A stretch of DNA of 64,000 nucleotides from contig JAFWZW010000004.1 of assembly GCA_017517325.1 (NCBI GenBank), positions 124,001 through 188,000 on the forward strand, written 5' to 3'. Position 1 is the stretch's first letter, and each line of letters starts with the position of its first letter. This document shows, one piece after another, positions 24,476-32,913 of the stretch. The stretch comes from Clostridia bacterium. GTDB lineage: Bacteria; Bacillota; Clostridia; Oscillospirales; SIG627. The position numbers were made by a program, and so were the translations under genes. The notes under the pieces are model-generated. The model did no database searches. It had not been told where the DNA came from and saw only the letters and a list, made by a program, of their open reading frames with translations.

Positions 24476-25834
24476 TTAAACCTTTCGCAGTCCCTTTGGG
24501 TACAGATTCTTTCCTCTGCCTCCTGAAATTTTGACTCCTCCCAGCGGGCAATCCCCCGCAAGGAGAAGGGCAAAGCCCGCTCCCTCCAAGGGGATCTCCT
24601 CCCCACGGAGGTAGGCCTCCACCCGTGCATCCTCCTCTTCCAGCGAGATCCGCTTTGAAAAGAGGGCGCCGCAGGCCAAAAACAACCGATGATGGGGCAC
24701 AAGCCGCCCCTTCTGCACCGTTCCCAGCAGGATCCCCGGGGAAACGGTCTCTTCCGGGTCAACGCCGCCCTTTGGTACGAGATATACCTCGTCACCGCGG
24801 GTCAAAAAAGTGCCTACGGGAAGGGAGGTGAGATTTTTTTGTAAAAATTCCAGCGCCACCTTTTCCTGTGGCGAGGGCTTCGGCTGCGTTTTTTTCTTTT
24901 GCTTCCGTTCTTTTTTTGCCCCTTCTTCTTTTTCCAAAAGGGCTAAATATTGTCCCTCACCATCAAACAGGTGGGGGTAAAAGCGGCGTGTGAGAAAGAG
25001 GGGATAGGGGCTTTCCGTTTGCGAGATCCCGGGTGCGGATACAGCCGTTACCGCTTCCGAAGGGGGGATCAGGTGCATTTGGGGGTAGGTCTCCAGCACC
25101 GCCGTGACCTGCTCTTCGTTTTCCTCCGGTGCCCAAGTGCAGGTGGAATAGATCAAAATGCCGCCCGGCGCCAGAATACGCACCGCCTCCTGCAGGATCT
25201 CCTTTTGACGGCGTGCACATTCTCTTATGTTTTCAAGGCTCCAAAGCTCTGCTGCGGCGGAGTGCTTGCGCATCATTCCTTCTCCGGAACAGGGAGCGTC
25301 ACAGATCACAAGGTCAAAGCGCTCCTCCCAACTTTTGGGTAGGCTTCGTGCGTCAAACCCCGTAACCTGACATCGTCCCTCGCCCATCCGTTCCAGATTC
25401 TGCATTAATACCTTGCGGCGCTTTCCCTCCGGCTCGTTGCAGATGAGAACGCCCTCATCCTCCAAAAGGAGCGCGGCCGCCTGCAGGCTTTTGCCACCGG
25501 GCGCGGCGCACAGATCCAAAATACGCCCGACCTTCCTTGGCATTGCCGCGGCAACGGGTGCCATGGCGGCAGGCTCCTGCACGTAAAGGGCGCCTCCGTG
25601 GTGCAAGGGAAGGTTTCCGATCCCCTCTCCGTGAAAGCGGAGGGCATTGGGCAAAAAGGGAATCTCGTTCCCCAATGCTTCCCCAAAGGCTTTTTGCAGC
25701 TCATTTCGGCTGACCTTAGCGGGATCGTAGCGGAATGCGCGGGAGGGGGGCTTTTCCAGGGAGGAAAAAAAGGCTTCGGCATCCTCACCCAAAAGGGCTT
25801 TCATCCTTAGGCAAAAGGCTTCCGGTAACGCCAC
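24476..25834 (-). CDS. RsmF/RsmB-like rRNA cytosine-C5 methyltransferase
   Basis: A SAM-dependent Nol1/Nop2/Sun-family methyltransferase of about 452 aa. Visible motifs are LDLCAAPGGKSLQAAALL (motif I), DAPCSGEGMMRK (motif IV with a catalytic cysteine) and STCTWAPEENEEQV (motif VI with the second cysteine). A lysine/glutamine-rich linker (KKERKQKKKTQPKP) leads to a C-terminal RsmF-type RNA-binding domain ending in SGGRGKNLYPKGLRKV. I place the start at GTG 25834 because GAGGAGG lies eight bases upstream; the frame is open to 25900. The probable substrate is 16S rRNA. Confidence 0.88.
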   Translation of the reverse strand: MALPEAFCLRMKALLGEDAEAFFSSLEKPPSRAFRYDPAKVSRNELQKAFGEALGNEIPFLPNALRFHGEGIGNLPLHHGGALYVQEPAAMAPVAAAMPRKVGRILDLCAAPGGKSLQAAALLLEDEGVLICNEPEGKRRKVLMQNLERMGEGRCQVTGFDARSLPKSWEERFDLVICDAPCSGEGMMRKHSAAAELWSLENIRECARRQKEILQEAVRILAPGGILIYSTCTWAPEENEEQVTAVLETYPQMHLIPPSEAVTAVSAPGISQTESPYPLFLTRRFYPHLFDGEGQYLALLEKEEGAKKERKQKKKTQPKPSPQEKVALEFLQKNLTSLPVGTFLTRGDEVYLVPKGGVDPEETVSPGILLGTVQKGRLVPHHRLFLACGALFSKRISLEEEDARVEAYLRGEEIPLEGAGFALLLAGDCPLGGVKISGGRGKNLYPKGLRKV

Positions 25835-25873
25835 GGGCTTCTCCTCCTCTCTATGAATGCGATCTCTCCCCTC

Positions 25874-25902
25874 AATATACCACAAAGGAAGAAAAAACAC
25901 AA
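25874..25902 (-). promoter_or_regulatory. promoter of the rsmF-greA operon
   Basis: On the minus strand TTGTGT, 17-bp spacer, TATATT. Confidence 0.55.
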
Positions 25903-25971
25903 GGGTGAGCTAAAAAAAGTTCCGTGATTTTCCTTTGCCGCATTTTTCGGTGAGAAGCCATAAAGTTACTG

Positions 25972-26000
25972 TTGCAATTGTGTGAAAAATGTGTTACAAT
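25972..26000 (+). promoter_or_regulatory. promoter of the two-component operon
   Basis: TTGCAA at 25972-25977, 17-bp spacer, TACAAT at 25995-26000. Confidence 0.7.
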
Positions 26001-26072
26001 AAAGCGAAAAGAAGTGTAAACTATGCTTTTTTGATAAAAACAAACGGAGCAATTTGCAGAAAGGAAACCAAC

Positions 26073-26759
26073 ATGGCAAACAAGATTCTTGTTGTAGATG
26101 ATGAGTTCAGCATCTGCGAGGTACTGAAGCTCGCTCTGGAAAACGAAGGGTATGAAGTAAAATGCGCCGGTGACGGTGCTGAAGCGATAGAGGTCTTTAA
26201 GATCTTTGATCCCGATCTGGTCTTGCTTGATATTATGATGCCTAAGAAGGATGGTTGGCAGGTCTGCCGCGAGATCCGCGAGCAAAGCGCAAAGCCTATC
26301 ATTATGCTCTCTGCCAAAGGCGAGGTCTTCGATAAGGTGCTGGGGCTGGAATTGGGCGCGGATGATTTTGTGGTCAAGCCCTTTGACATCAAAGAGGTTG
26401 CCGCCCGCATCAAAGCGGTGCTCCGCCGTTATAACACCCGTGAAAGCTTTAACACGGAAGAGGTCATCAAGTTTGATAACCTTGAGATCTCCAAGCAGAA
26501 ATATGAATTGAAGCTGGCAGGCAAGGTGGTTGACGTTCCCCCAAAGGAATTGGAGCTTCTTTACTTCCTTACCTCCAATTACAACCGGGTCTTTACCCGC
26601 GATCAGCTTTTGGATCGTGTATGGGGCTTCGACTATGCAGGCGAATCCCGCACGGTAGACGTGCACGTAAAAAGGCTGAGAGAGAAACTGGACGGTGTCA
26701 GCGATAAGTGGATTTTGAAAACGGTCTGGGGCGTGGGCTATAAGTTCGAGCTTCTGTAA
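26073..26759 (+). CDS. OmpR/PhoB-family response regulator
   Basis: A 228-aa regulator starting MANKILVVDDEFSI, with the acidic pocket DD at 9-10, phosphoacceptor D53 in VLLDIMMPKKDGWQ, and the conserved lysine in FVVKPFD. The C-terminal winged-helix DNA-binding domain ends VKRLREKLDG and GVGYKFELL. The start at 26073 has AGAAAGGAAA upstream; a longer frame to 25989 contains the promoter and is not used. It pairs with the histidine kinase 101 bases downstream. Confidence 0.94.
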   Translation: MANKILVVDDEFSICEVLKLALENEGYEVKCAGDGAEAIEVFKIFDPDLVLLDIMMPKKDGWQVCREIREQSAKPIIMLSAKGEVFDKVLGLELGADDFVVKPFDIKEVAARIKAVLRRYNTRESFNTEEVIKFDNLEISKQKYELKLAGKVVDVPPKELELLYFLTSNYNRVFTRDQLLDRVWGFDYAGESRTVDVHVKRLREKLDGVSDKWILKTVWGVGYKFELL

Positions 26760-26795
26760 AGGCAAAAGAATCTCATTGACCCCGGAGCTTTTTGG

Positions 26796-26843
26796 TGCCC
26801 CTGTGTTCTCAGTTCCGGGAACGCGGGGGCATTTCTCTTTTTT
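26796..26843 (+). terminator. terminator-like hairpin between response regulator and kinase
   Basis: TGCCCCTGTGTTC pairs with GAACGCGGGGGCA (13 bp with two G-U pairs) and is followed by TTTCTCTTTTTT. It sits inside the apparent operon, 18 bases before the kinase GTG, and could partially terminate or attenuate kinase expression. Confidence 0.65.
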
Positions 26844-26860
26844 GAAAGAAGGGGGATAAC

Positions 26861-28327
26861 GTGAAAAAGAATAAGAATCTTGCAATGATCCTTTCCTTTC
26901 TTCTGGTTTTCTATTTAATACTGACCGGGCTTTTTTCTCTGTTTTACGGCTACGTTCGGCAAGCTGCCCGTCAGGAAAAGGAGGAATGGCTGGAGGAAAG
27001 CGCCAGGAGCATCAACCAGCACATTACCGCTATGCTTGCTCTGACCCAACAGGATTTTCAGTATTTGGTTGAAAATGAAAGCGCCTTGCTTTTTAATATG
27101 CTTGAAAACCACCGCTCCGACGATGAAGCGCAACTGTTCCTGACGGATAGCGCAGGGAAGATCCTGGTGGCCTCCACCGGCTCGCCCCACGGTGCCCTTC
27201 CTCTGAAGGCGGTTTCGAAGGGAACCGAGATGGCCCGCGAGGGAAAGACCTTTCACTCCGATCTGGAGGGCTTTTTTGAAGAGCAGCGGGTGATCCGAGT
27301 GCTGGTGCTGGAAAAGGAGCATTCCCAAACGCATCACCAAAGAGTGGGTCTTATCGTTCTTTCACTTCCTTCCGGCGCAACCTCCGCTTTGGCTCAAAGC
27401 GTGTTTCGCTGGTTGACCCTGGGCTTTGTGGTTTTATCGCTTTTAGCCGTTTTTTGCGCCGTCTTCCTATATCGGCGGTTCTTGTACCCGCTCCAGCAAC
27501 TGGATGCGGCGGCAGAGGCCTTTGCCAAGGGTGACTTTTCCCGCCGCCTTCCCGAGGTGGGGAGAGGCGGCATTACCCCTCTTTTTCGCGCGTATAATGA
27601 AATGGCGGAAAAGGTGGAAAAAAATGAGAGCATCCGCCAGACCTTCGTTTCCAACGTTTCCCACGATCTGCGCACGCCTCTGACCACCATCAGCGGCTTC
27701 GTGCAGAATATGCTCTCCGGCGCCATTCCCGCGGAAAAGCTTGACCATTATTACAAGATCATTCTGGACGAGGTCAACCGCCTTTCCCGTCTGGTGCAGA
27801 CACTTCTTGAAACCAGCCGCCTGACGGCGGGAGAGAGAAAATATAACTTCGCCCCGATGGATCTGTGCGAATTGGGGCGGGTGACTTTGCTTTCCTTTGA
27901 AAAGAGGCTGGAAGAGAAAAACATCGAGGTGTTCTTCTTTTCATCAGAGGATTCCATCTCCGTTTACGCCGATCAGGACGCCATTCAGCAGGTGATCTAT
28001 AACCTTTTGGACAATGCCATTAAATTCACCCCGGAAGCGGGGCGGCTTTCCCTTGAGATCACAAGCCGCGAAAAAAAGGCGTTCTTTGCCGTTACCAATT
28101 CCGGCGAGGGGATCCCTGCCGAGGAATTGAGCCATTTGTTCGAGCGCTTTTACAAGTCGGATCGAAGCCGCGGCCTTGATAAAAAAGGAATGGGGCTTGG
28201 TTTGTTTATTGCAAAATCCGTTATCTCTGCCCATGGAGAAGAGATCTGGGTGGAGAGCAGGGAGGGCTCCTATACTCAGTTTGTATTCAGCCTCCCCTTG
28301 ACTCGCCCCGTGAAAAAGAACCGGTAA
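26861..28327 (+). CDS. membrane sensor histidine kinase
   Basis: A 488-aa kinase with TM1 at about 8-32, an extracytoplasmic sensor domain of about 150 aa, TM2 at about 184-207 and a HAMP domain. HisKA carries H268 in SNVSHDLRTPL. The HATPase domain shows NLLDNAIKFT, GEGIPAEELSHLFERFYKSD and GMGLGLFIAKSV. It autophosphorylates and phosphorylates the adjacent regulator. The start is GTG with GGGGG upstream. The domain order resembles PhoR/ResE-like kinases; the signal is unknown. Confidence 0.93.
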   Translation: MKKNKNLAMILSFLLVFYLILTGLFSLFYGYVRQAARQEKEEWLEESARSINQHITAMLALTQQDFQYLVENESALLFNMLENHRSDDEAQLFLTDSAGKILVASTGSPHGALPLKAVSKGTEMAREGKTFHSDLEGFFEEQRVIRVLVLEKEHSQTHHQRVGLIVLSLPSGATSALAQSVFRWLTLGFVVLSLLAVFCAVFLYRRFLYPLQQLDAAAEAFAKGDFSRRLPEVGRGGITPLFRAYNEMAEKVEKNESIRQTFVSNVSHDLRTPLTTISGFVQNMLSGAIPAEKLDHYYKIILDEVNRLSRLVQTLLETSRLTAGERKYNFAPMDLCELGRVTLLSFEKRLEEKNIEVFFFSSEDSISVYADQDAIQQVIYNLLDNAIKFTPEAGRLSLEITSREKKAFFAVTNSGEGIPAEELSHLFERFYKSDRSRGLDKKGMGLGLFIAKSVISAHGEEIWVESREGSYTQFVFSLPLTRPVKKNR

Positions 28328-28340
28328 AAGGTAGGAAAAA

Positions 28341-29243
28341 ATGAAATACGTTTGGAAAAAACAGCCGGATGCCTCCTTCCGAGAGGGGGATGAGCCCGTG
28401 AATCGCTACGGCGGTTACAGCTCGCGGCAGCAGTACGAAAACAGAAAAGAAAAAGGAATTTGGTGGAAGCGCCTTCTTTTTGGCGTTTTGCTTCTGGTGC
28501 TTCTTTCTTTTGCGGCAGTGGGGGTCTTGGCCCTGATCCAAGGGGACGTGCTTCGCCCCGCGCCCGCTTCCAACGAGGGGGATGATACCACCATCAAGGT
28601 ACCCACTCAGAATGAACTGAATCAAATGGTGCGTCAGCCCGAAAAGGTGTTGGAGGATCTGGATGCCTCTCTGATCACGGTGGAGGCGGTTTTGGAGGAC
28701 GGCACCTCCCGTATGGGCTCCGGCTTTTTGGTTTCCGAGGAGGGATATGCCGTTTGCTCCACTTATCTGTTCTCCGGCGGTGCGAAGATCAAGGAGATCC
28801 GCGCTACTGCCGTGGAAGGGATCACCTACACCGTTCAGCAGGAGGGAGTTGTGGAGGATATGGGCCTTGCTCTGATCCGCTTGGACAGCAGCCTCGGCTA
28901 TACGCCCATTTCCGTGGGCAATTTCTCCTTCGTCAAGCGGGGCGAGACCTATTACGCCGCCGCTTCCAGCACCCGTGACTTTGCGGGCACGGCACTTTCG
29001 GGCATCGTAGCTTCCACCGGCTCTACCGTTAAGGTGAAGATGGGAGGAAACAGCACCTCCGTTCCCGTTTTGTTTTTGGATATGACCCCCAACGAATCCA
29101 TTTGGGGCGCCCCGGTGGTAGATCTCACCGGTCGCGTGATCGGCTTTTGTTCTCATACCGCCCTTTCTCCTTACGGAGATCTGGTGGGTGTGGTCTCCAT
29201 TCACGCGGTCTATACCGCGGTCAACGAAATGCTGGGCGAATAA
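28341..29243 (+). CDS. HtrA/trypsin-like membrane protein lacking the catalytic triad
   Basis: A 300-aa single-pass protein: about 40 residues in the cytoplasm, a TM helix at 44-66, then an extracytoplasmic domain that follows HtrA spacing. MGSGFLVSEEGYAVCSTYLF matches the strand that normally ends in the catalytic His, here Tyr142. EDMGLALIRLD matches the Asp motif, here Gly175. NESIWGAPVVDLTGRVIGF matches the GNSGGPLV serine motif, here Trp255. All three catalytic residues are therefore absent, and no PDZ domain follows. It begins 13 bases after the kinase, so a sensing or adaptor role for the two-component system is plausible. Confidence 0.75.
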   Translation: MKYVWKKQPDASFREGDEPVNRYGGYSSRQQYENRKEKGIWWKRLLFGVLLLVLLSFAAVGVLALIQGDVLRPAPASNEGDDTTIKVPTQNELNQMVRQPEKVLEDLDASLITVEAVLEDGTSRMGSGFLVSEEGYAVCSTYLFSGGAKIKEIRATAVEGITYTVQQEGVVEDMGLALIRLDSSLGYTPISVGNFSFVKRGETYYAAASSTRDFAGTALSGIVASTGSTVKVKMGGNSTSVPVLFLDMTPNESIWGAPVVDLTGRVIGFCSHTALSPYGDLVGVVSIHAVYTAVNEMLGE

Positions 29244-29263
29244 GGCCGGAAAGGAGCTTTTTG

Positions 29264-30499
29264 ATGAAACTGAATGAAAATATCAAGCTTTTGCCGGAAA
29301 CCGGCGTTTCCATTAAAAAGAGAGTGGCGGATTTTTTAAACCGCGCTCCCGATACCACCCTGATCCGTCTGGATCAGAATTTGATGAATATGCCCCTGCC
29401 GCCCAAGGTGACGGAGGAAATGAAAGCGGCAGTGGATGAAGTGGCCGCCCCCTTCGGCGTGCGCCTCTCCAGCCCTTGGTCCGGTTATGAGAGTCTGAAA
29501 AAGGCCATCGTGAAGCACTTGGGTGAACGTGGGGTGCAGATCCCGGAGAGCGACGTGTTTATCACCTCGGGGCTGGAAAGCGCACACGCGTGCCTTGGCC
29601 AGCTTTTCGGCAGAGACAACAACGTTTTACTGCCGGATCCCTGCGAGCGCAATTTGCGGGAGCTCCACCACCTCCTGGGGCACGGCGTTTCCTTCGTCCG
29701 CGCCACCCCTGAAAACAATTTCGTGCCTTTGCCCGATTCCACTACCGAGGATCTGGTGTATCTTGCTTCCCCCAGCCCCGTTACCGGAGTCGCTATGGAT
29801 CGGGAAAGTATGGAAAAATGGGTGAATTGGGCCAATGAGACCGGCAGCGTGATCCTGCACGACGCCTCCCTTTCCGAATACCTGCGGGATGAAAATTACC
29901 CCCGCTCTATTTATGAGATCCCCGGTGCAAAGGAATGCGCCATCGAGCTTTTTTCCTTTGAAAAGGGCTACGGTGTGCGGGAACTGAAGATCGCTTACGC
30001 CGTGATCCCCGCCACCCTGATGCGCTGTGAGACCCGTCTGCGTGATCTGTGGTGTGCCCGTCAGCCCGCCACCGCAACGCCCCCTAGCTACGTGATGCAG
30101 CGCGCCGCGGAGCTTCTCATTTCTCCGGAAGCCTGTGAGGATACGCAAAAGATCATTCATCGCATCAAAAAAGTAGCGAAAACCCTTTCACAAGGGCTCA
30201 ACGCCGCCGGTATCCCCAACGCGGGCAGTGAAACCAGCCCCTACGTCTGGGCGCAGTGCCCCCGGGAGATGAGTGCTTGGCAGACCTTCGATCTGTTTCT
30301 GGAAGAGGCGGGGATCGTGGTGACCCCCGGTTCCTTATTCGGCTACGGAGGCGAGCGATTCTTCCGCCTTACCGCCTTCGGTATGCCGGAGGAAGCCGCG
30401 GAAGCGGTGGAGAAGATCGCAATGCTTTGCGGTGACCGCCAGGAGGAGGCGCAAGGCCCCTCGGAGGAGGACGTAGCCGCTATGCTTTTTTCCGAATAA
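29264..30499 (+). CDS. divergent DapL-like class I/II aminotransferase fold protein
   Basis: A 411-aa PLP-fold protein whose middle closely follows LL-diaminopimelate aminotransferase (RSIYEIPGAKECAIE, then SFEK with the candidate Schiff-base lysine). Several PLP-contact positions differ from the family: the SPNNPTG motif reads SPSPVTG (the Asn is lost), DxxY reads DASL (the Tyr is lost), and the Arg that binds phosphate after the lysine appears to be Lys. The C-terminal FFRLTAFG arginine is kept. It is the last gene of the two-component operon, 20 bases after the HtrA-like gene. Its reaction is uncertain; it may be a changed enzyme or a PLP-binding sensor. Confidence 0.75.
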   Translation: MKLNENIKLLPETGVSIKKRVADFLNRAPDTTLIRLDQNLMNMPLPPKVTEEMKAAVDEVAAPFGVRLSSPWSGYESLKKAIVKHLGERGVQIPESDVFITSGLESAHACLGQLFGRDNNVLLPDPCERNLRELHHLLGHGVSFVRATPENNFVPLPDSTTEDLVYLASPSPVTGVAMDRESMEKWVNWANETGSVILHDASLSEYLRDENYPRSIYEIPGAKECAIELFSFEKGYGVRELKIAYAVIPATLMRCETRLRDLWCARQPATATPPSYVMQRAAELLISPEACEDTQKIIHRIKKVAKTLSQGLNAAGIPNAGSETSPYVWAQCPREMSAWQTFDLFLEEAGIVVTPGSLFGYGGERFFRLTAFGMPEEAAEAVEKIAMLCGDRQEEAQGPSEEDVAAMLFSE

Positions 30500-30622
30500 A
30501 CGCAATTTGGAAGTACCGGGAAAAACTTGCAAAAAAACGGCGTGCTTTTTGTGAAAAAAGAATAACAACGGCGACCTTTTTTCGTCAGTTGTGACGAAAA
30601 CGCAGAAAATGAGCGCTTTTCC

Positions 30623-30708
30623 TTGCAAAAACGGCGAAGAAATTATATAATTATAAGGACAAATTATCTAACCTGAAAGGCTTTGCCTTTCTTTCAGGAG
30701 GAATACGT
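30623..30708 (+). promoter_or_regulatory. promoter and ribosome-site hairpin of the lipoprotein gene
   Basis: TTGCAA at 30623-30628, 17-bp spacer, TATAAT at 30646-30651. The leader ends in a hairpin CCTGAAAG-GCTTTGCCTTT-CTTTCAGG whose 3' arm runs into the CAGGAGG ribosome site, so folding could limit translation. Confidence 0.6.
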
Positions 30709-32295
30709 ATGAAGATGAACCGAAAAGCAAACCTCGCTCTTCTGGCTCTTTTCCTTTGCTTTGCTATGGTAATGCCTATGCTGGTATCCTGTAGCTCAGG
30801 CGGTCTGGAGCTTCCCGAGGAGGAAGAGGTAACTTTAACTGCAGAAGAGATCCTGACTATGCAGGGAATGCAGAATCCCGTATTGGAAACGGTGACTGCC
30901 GAAGAAACCGAACCCGAGGAGTACGATCCCTACAAGGATTATATCCCTCCGGAAAACTACATTGATTATTCCGACAACGAAAACCTCAATTCCACCCAGA
31001 ACGTGGGCGGCTCCGGTTCTATGGTCGTTGCCGGCGGTGACAACGCGGTCAGCTGGTTTTCTTATGATCAGTACGTGAAGGCGAATGAAAAGATTCTCTT
31101 CAAGGCTGCTGCAAGAAGAGACGGTGCAGAAAAGGCAATGCGCGATCTGCTCACCGTTCGCTGGACCCCTGCCAATGATACTGCTTACAGCTACAACCCC
31201 TTGGCTTACACGGATTTGAGCACCGTGAACGAGGCTGAATTTGCCAAGGATCAGATCAATCTGGAAAAGGGCAAGGTATATCAGGGTCTTCCTTATTCCT
31301 TGGGTTCTGCCGGTCTTACCGCTTTCGTTACCGGCTTTACCGCTCAGAACGGTGTTTACACCATCCCCTTGACCTCCCGTATGCTTTCCGGCGGTCAGGT
31401 GATCGGTACTTCCGGTCAGGGCAGTGCCCGTCTGGGTGTTGACGCTGCAGACGCGCTCTTCTGGGGCTGGGCTGCTGTTGCTCCCTCCGTTTACTTTACC
31501 GATACCGCTACTATGGTAGAAGATAAGGGCGTTCGCCCCGTTGGCGAATACAAGCTTCCCGCCACCCTTGCCGATGCTACCGATGACGTAGTGGCAGCCG
31601 CAGGCGCTGAAACGATCTACGCCGCCTATGCAAAAATGCAGAAGGCTGACGGATTGGTTACCGATACCGAGACTGCGGATCACGCTATGATGGCCGTTTC
31701 CGTTACCGTAGTAAACGGTCCTGACGGCAAGATCGATCCCAAGGAAAGCTTCGTTACCGTTCTGGAGCAGACTGATAAGAACCTGCTTGCTTACGAGGCC
31801 TTGAGCGCCGATGAAAAGGAAGCCAAGAGGGACGAGGTTCTGGTGATCGGCGGTATTGACGTGAAATACACCTTTGAGGACCTCTTTAACGGTGGATATC
31901 TCCCCATTACCTGCAAGGAACTGGTGGAAGACGGCGCCTTGGAAAACCTCTACGTTGGTGATTCCATCCGCTCCGGCAACTGGTCCAAGTCCACTCTCTT
32001 TTCCGGCTACGTTTATTCCAACCGCCGCATTGCCGTGGCTCAGCTGCAGATTCTGGATGCTGACGGCAAAGTCGTGATCGATACCAAGACTTATCCCCAG
32101 GAGCGCGACATTAAGAACAACTTCTTCCAGGCTTATCTTGACGTTTGGGATGACGCCACCGAAGTTGGCCGCCGCCGCGGTGATTGTGCTACCTCCGGTG
32201 TTTTGACGTCCAAGGCGACTTACCGCTGTGTTCTCACCGGTGTTCTTTCTACCGGCGAAACGGTTACCTTCCGCGATTACAAATTTACCTTCTGA
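30709..32295 (+). CDS. large secreted lipoprotein of unknown function
   Basis: A 528-aa protein with a signal peptide and lipobox (ANLALLALFLCFAMVMPMLV then SCSS), so it should be a lipid-anchored surface protein. After the Cys there is an acidic linker (EEEEVTLTAEEIL, EETEPEEYDPYKDYIPPENY), then a globular region with repeated short beta-type segments. I recognise no catalytic motif or solute-binding signature. It stands alone between its own promoter and terminator. Confidence 0.8.
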   Translation: MKMNRKANLALLALFLCFAMVMPMLVSCSSGGLELPEEEEVTLTAEEILTMQGMQNPVLETVTAEETEPEEYDPYKDYIPPENYIDYSDNENLNSTQNVGGSGSMVVAGGDNAVSWFSYDQYVKANEKILFKAAARRDGAEKAMRDLLTVRWTPANDTAYSYNPLAYTDLSTVNEAEFAKDQINLEKGKVYQGLPYSLGSAGLTAFVTGFTAQNGVYTIPLTSRMLSGGQVIGTSGQGSARLGVDAADALFWGWAAVAPSVYFTDTATMVEDKGVRPVGEYKLPATLADATDDVVAAAGAETIYAAYAKMQKADGLVTDTETADHAMMAVSVTVVNGPDGKIDPKESFVTVLEQTDKNLLAYEALSADEKEAKRDEVLVIGGIDVKYTFEDLFNGGYLPITCKELVEDGALENLYVGDSIRSGNWSKSTLFSGYVYSNRRIAVAQLQILDADGKVVIDTKTYPQERDIKNNFFQAYLDVWDDATEVGRRRGDCATSGVLTSKATYRCVLTGVLSTGETVTFRDYKFTF

Positions 32296-32306
32296 TCTGA
32301 AATAAC

Positions 32307-32340
32307 AAACTCCGGCAGAGCGATCTGCCGGAGTTTTCTT
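32307..32340 (+). terminator. intrinsic terminator of the lipoprotein gene
   Basis: AAACTCCGGCAGA, loop GCGA, TCTGCCGGAGTTT, then TTCTTTT. Confidence 0.9.
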
Positions 32341-32351
32341 TTGCAAAGCTA

Positions 32352-32380
32352 TGGACTTTTTTCTGCCCTTGTGGTAGAAT
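32352..32380 (+). promoter_or_regulatory. promoter of the exporter-PHP-MFS operon
   Basis: TGGACT at 32352-32357, 17-bp spacer, TAGAAT at 32375-32380. Confidence 0.5.
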
Positions 32381-32415
32381 GTTGAAAATTTCTGAAGGAA
32401 AAAGGAGGAGGCAGC

Positions 32416-32895
32416 TTGAGCTTTCTTTGGACTACGTTTTTCGGTAAAATATTGATGACGTTTTTGATCTCTATGGTTCCCTTTATTGAATTGAGGGGTG
32501 CCATTCCCGTTGCTGCCGTGAACGGGTTGGATTTTGCCATTGCCTTTCCCGTTGCCATTTTGGGAAATATGGTTCCCGTTCCTTTTATCGTTTTGTTCAT
32601 CCGCAAGATCTTTAACTGGATGCGGCGGCATATGCCCCGTCTGAACAGCCTTGTGGATCGGCTGGAGGAAAAGGGGAGAAGCAAAAAAGAGACCATTGAT
32701 AAGGGCGTTTTCTGGGGGCTTTTCATTTTCGTTGCCATCCCTCTGCCCGGTACCGGTGCCTGGACGGGGTCTCTCATTGCCGCAATGCTGGATATCCGCC
32801 TGAAGCGGGCCTTCCCCGCCATTGCCTTTGGGGTATTGACCGCGGGGGTCATTATGGCCACCCTTTCCTATTTCATCCCGGGCTTGTTCTTTTAA
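32416..32895 (+). CDS. COG2426-type putative small multidrug export protein
   Basis: A 159-aa membrane protein with about four hydrophobic helices, opening with MVPFIELRGAIPVA and containing IPLPGTGAWTGSL, both hallmarks of the Sm_multidrug_ex family (PF06695 by memory). The biochemical function of the family is not established despite its name. The start is TTG at 32416 with GGAGGAGG upstream. PHP and MFS genes follow within 20 bases, so they are co-transcribed. Confidence 0.85.
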   Translation: MSFLWTTFFGKILMTFLISMVPFIELRGAIPVAAVNGLDFAIAFPVAILGNMVPVPFIVLFIRKIFNWMRRHMPRLNSLVDRLEEKGRSKKETIDKGVFWGLFIFVAIPLPGTGAWTGSLIAAMLDIRLKRAFPAIAFGVLTAGVIMATLSYFIPGLFF

Positions 32896-32913
32896 ATTTT
32901 TCAGGGGGAATTT

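Noticed and set aside
24831..24920. Frameshift or fusion in the rsmF-like gene at the Lys/Gln-rich stretch
   Set aside because: The frame is continuous and such charged linkers separate the catalytic and RNA-binding domains in this family.
25872..26885. 337-codon minus-strand frame opposite the response regulator
   Set aside because: It lies entirely opposite a clear OmpR-family gene and contains the two-component promoter; no family motifs.
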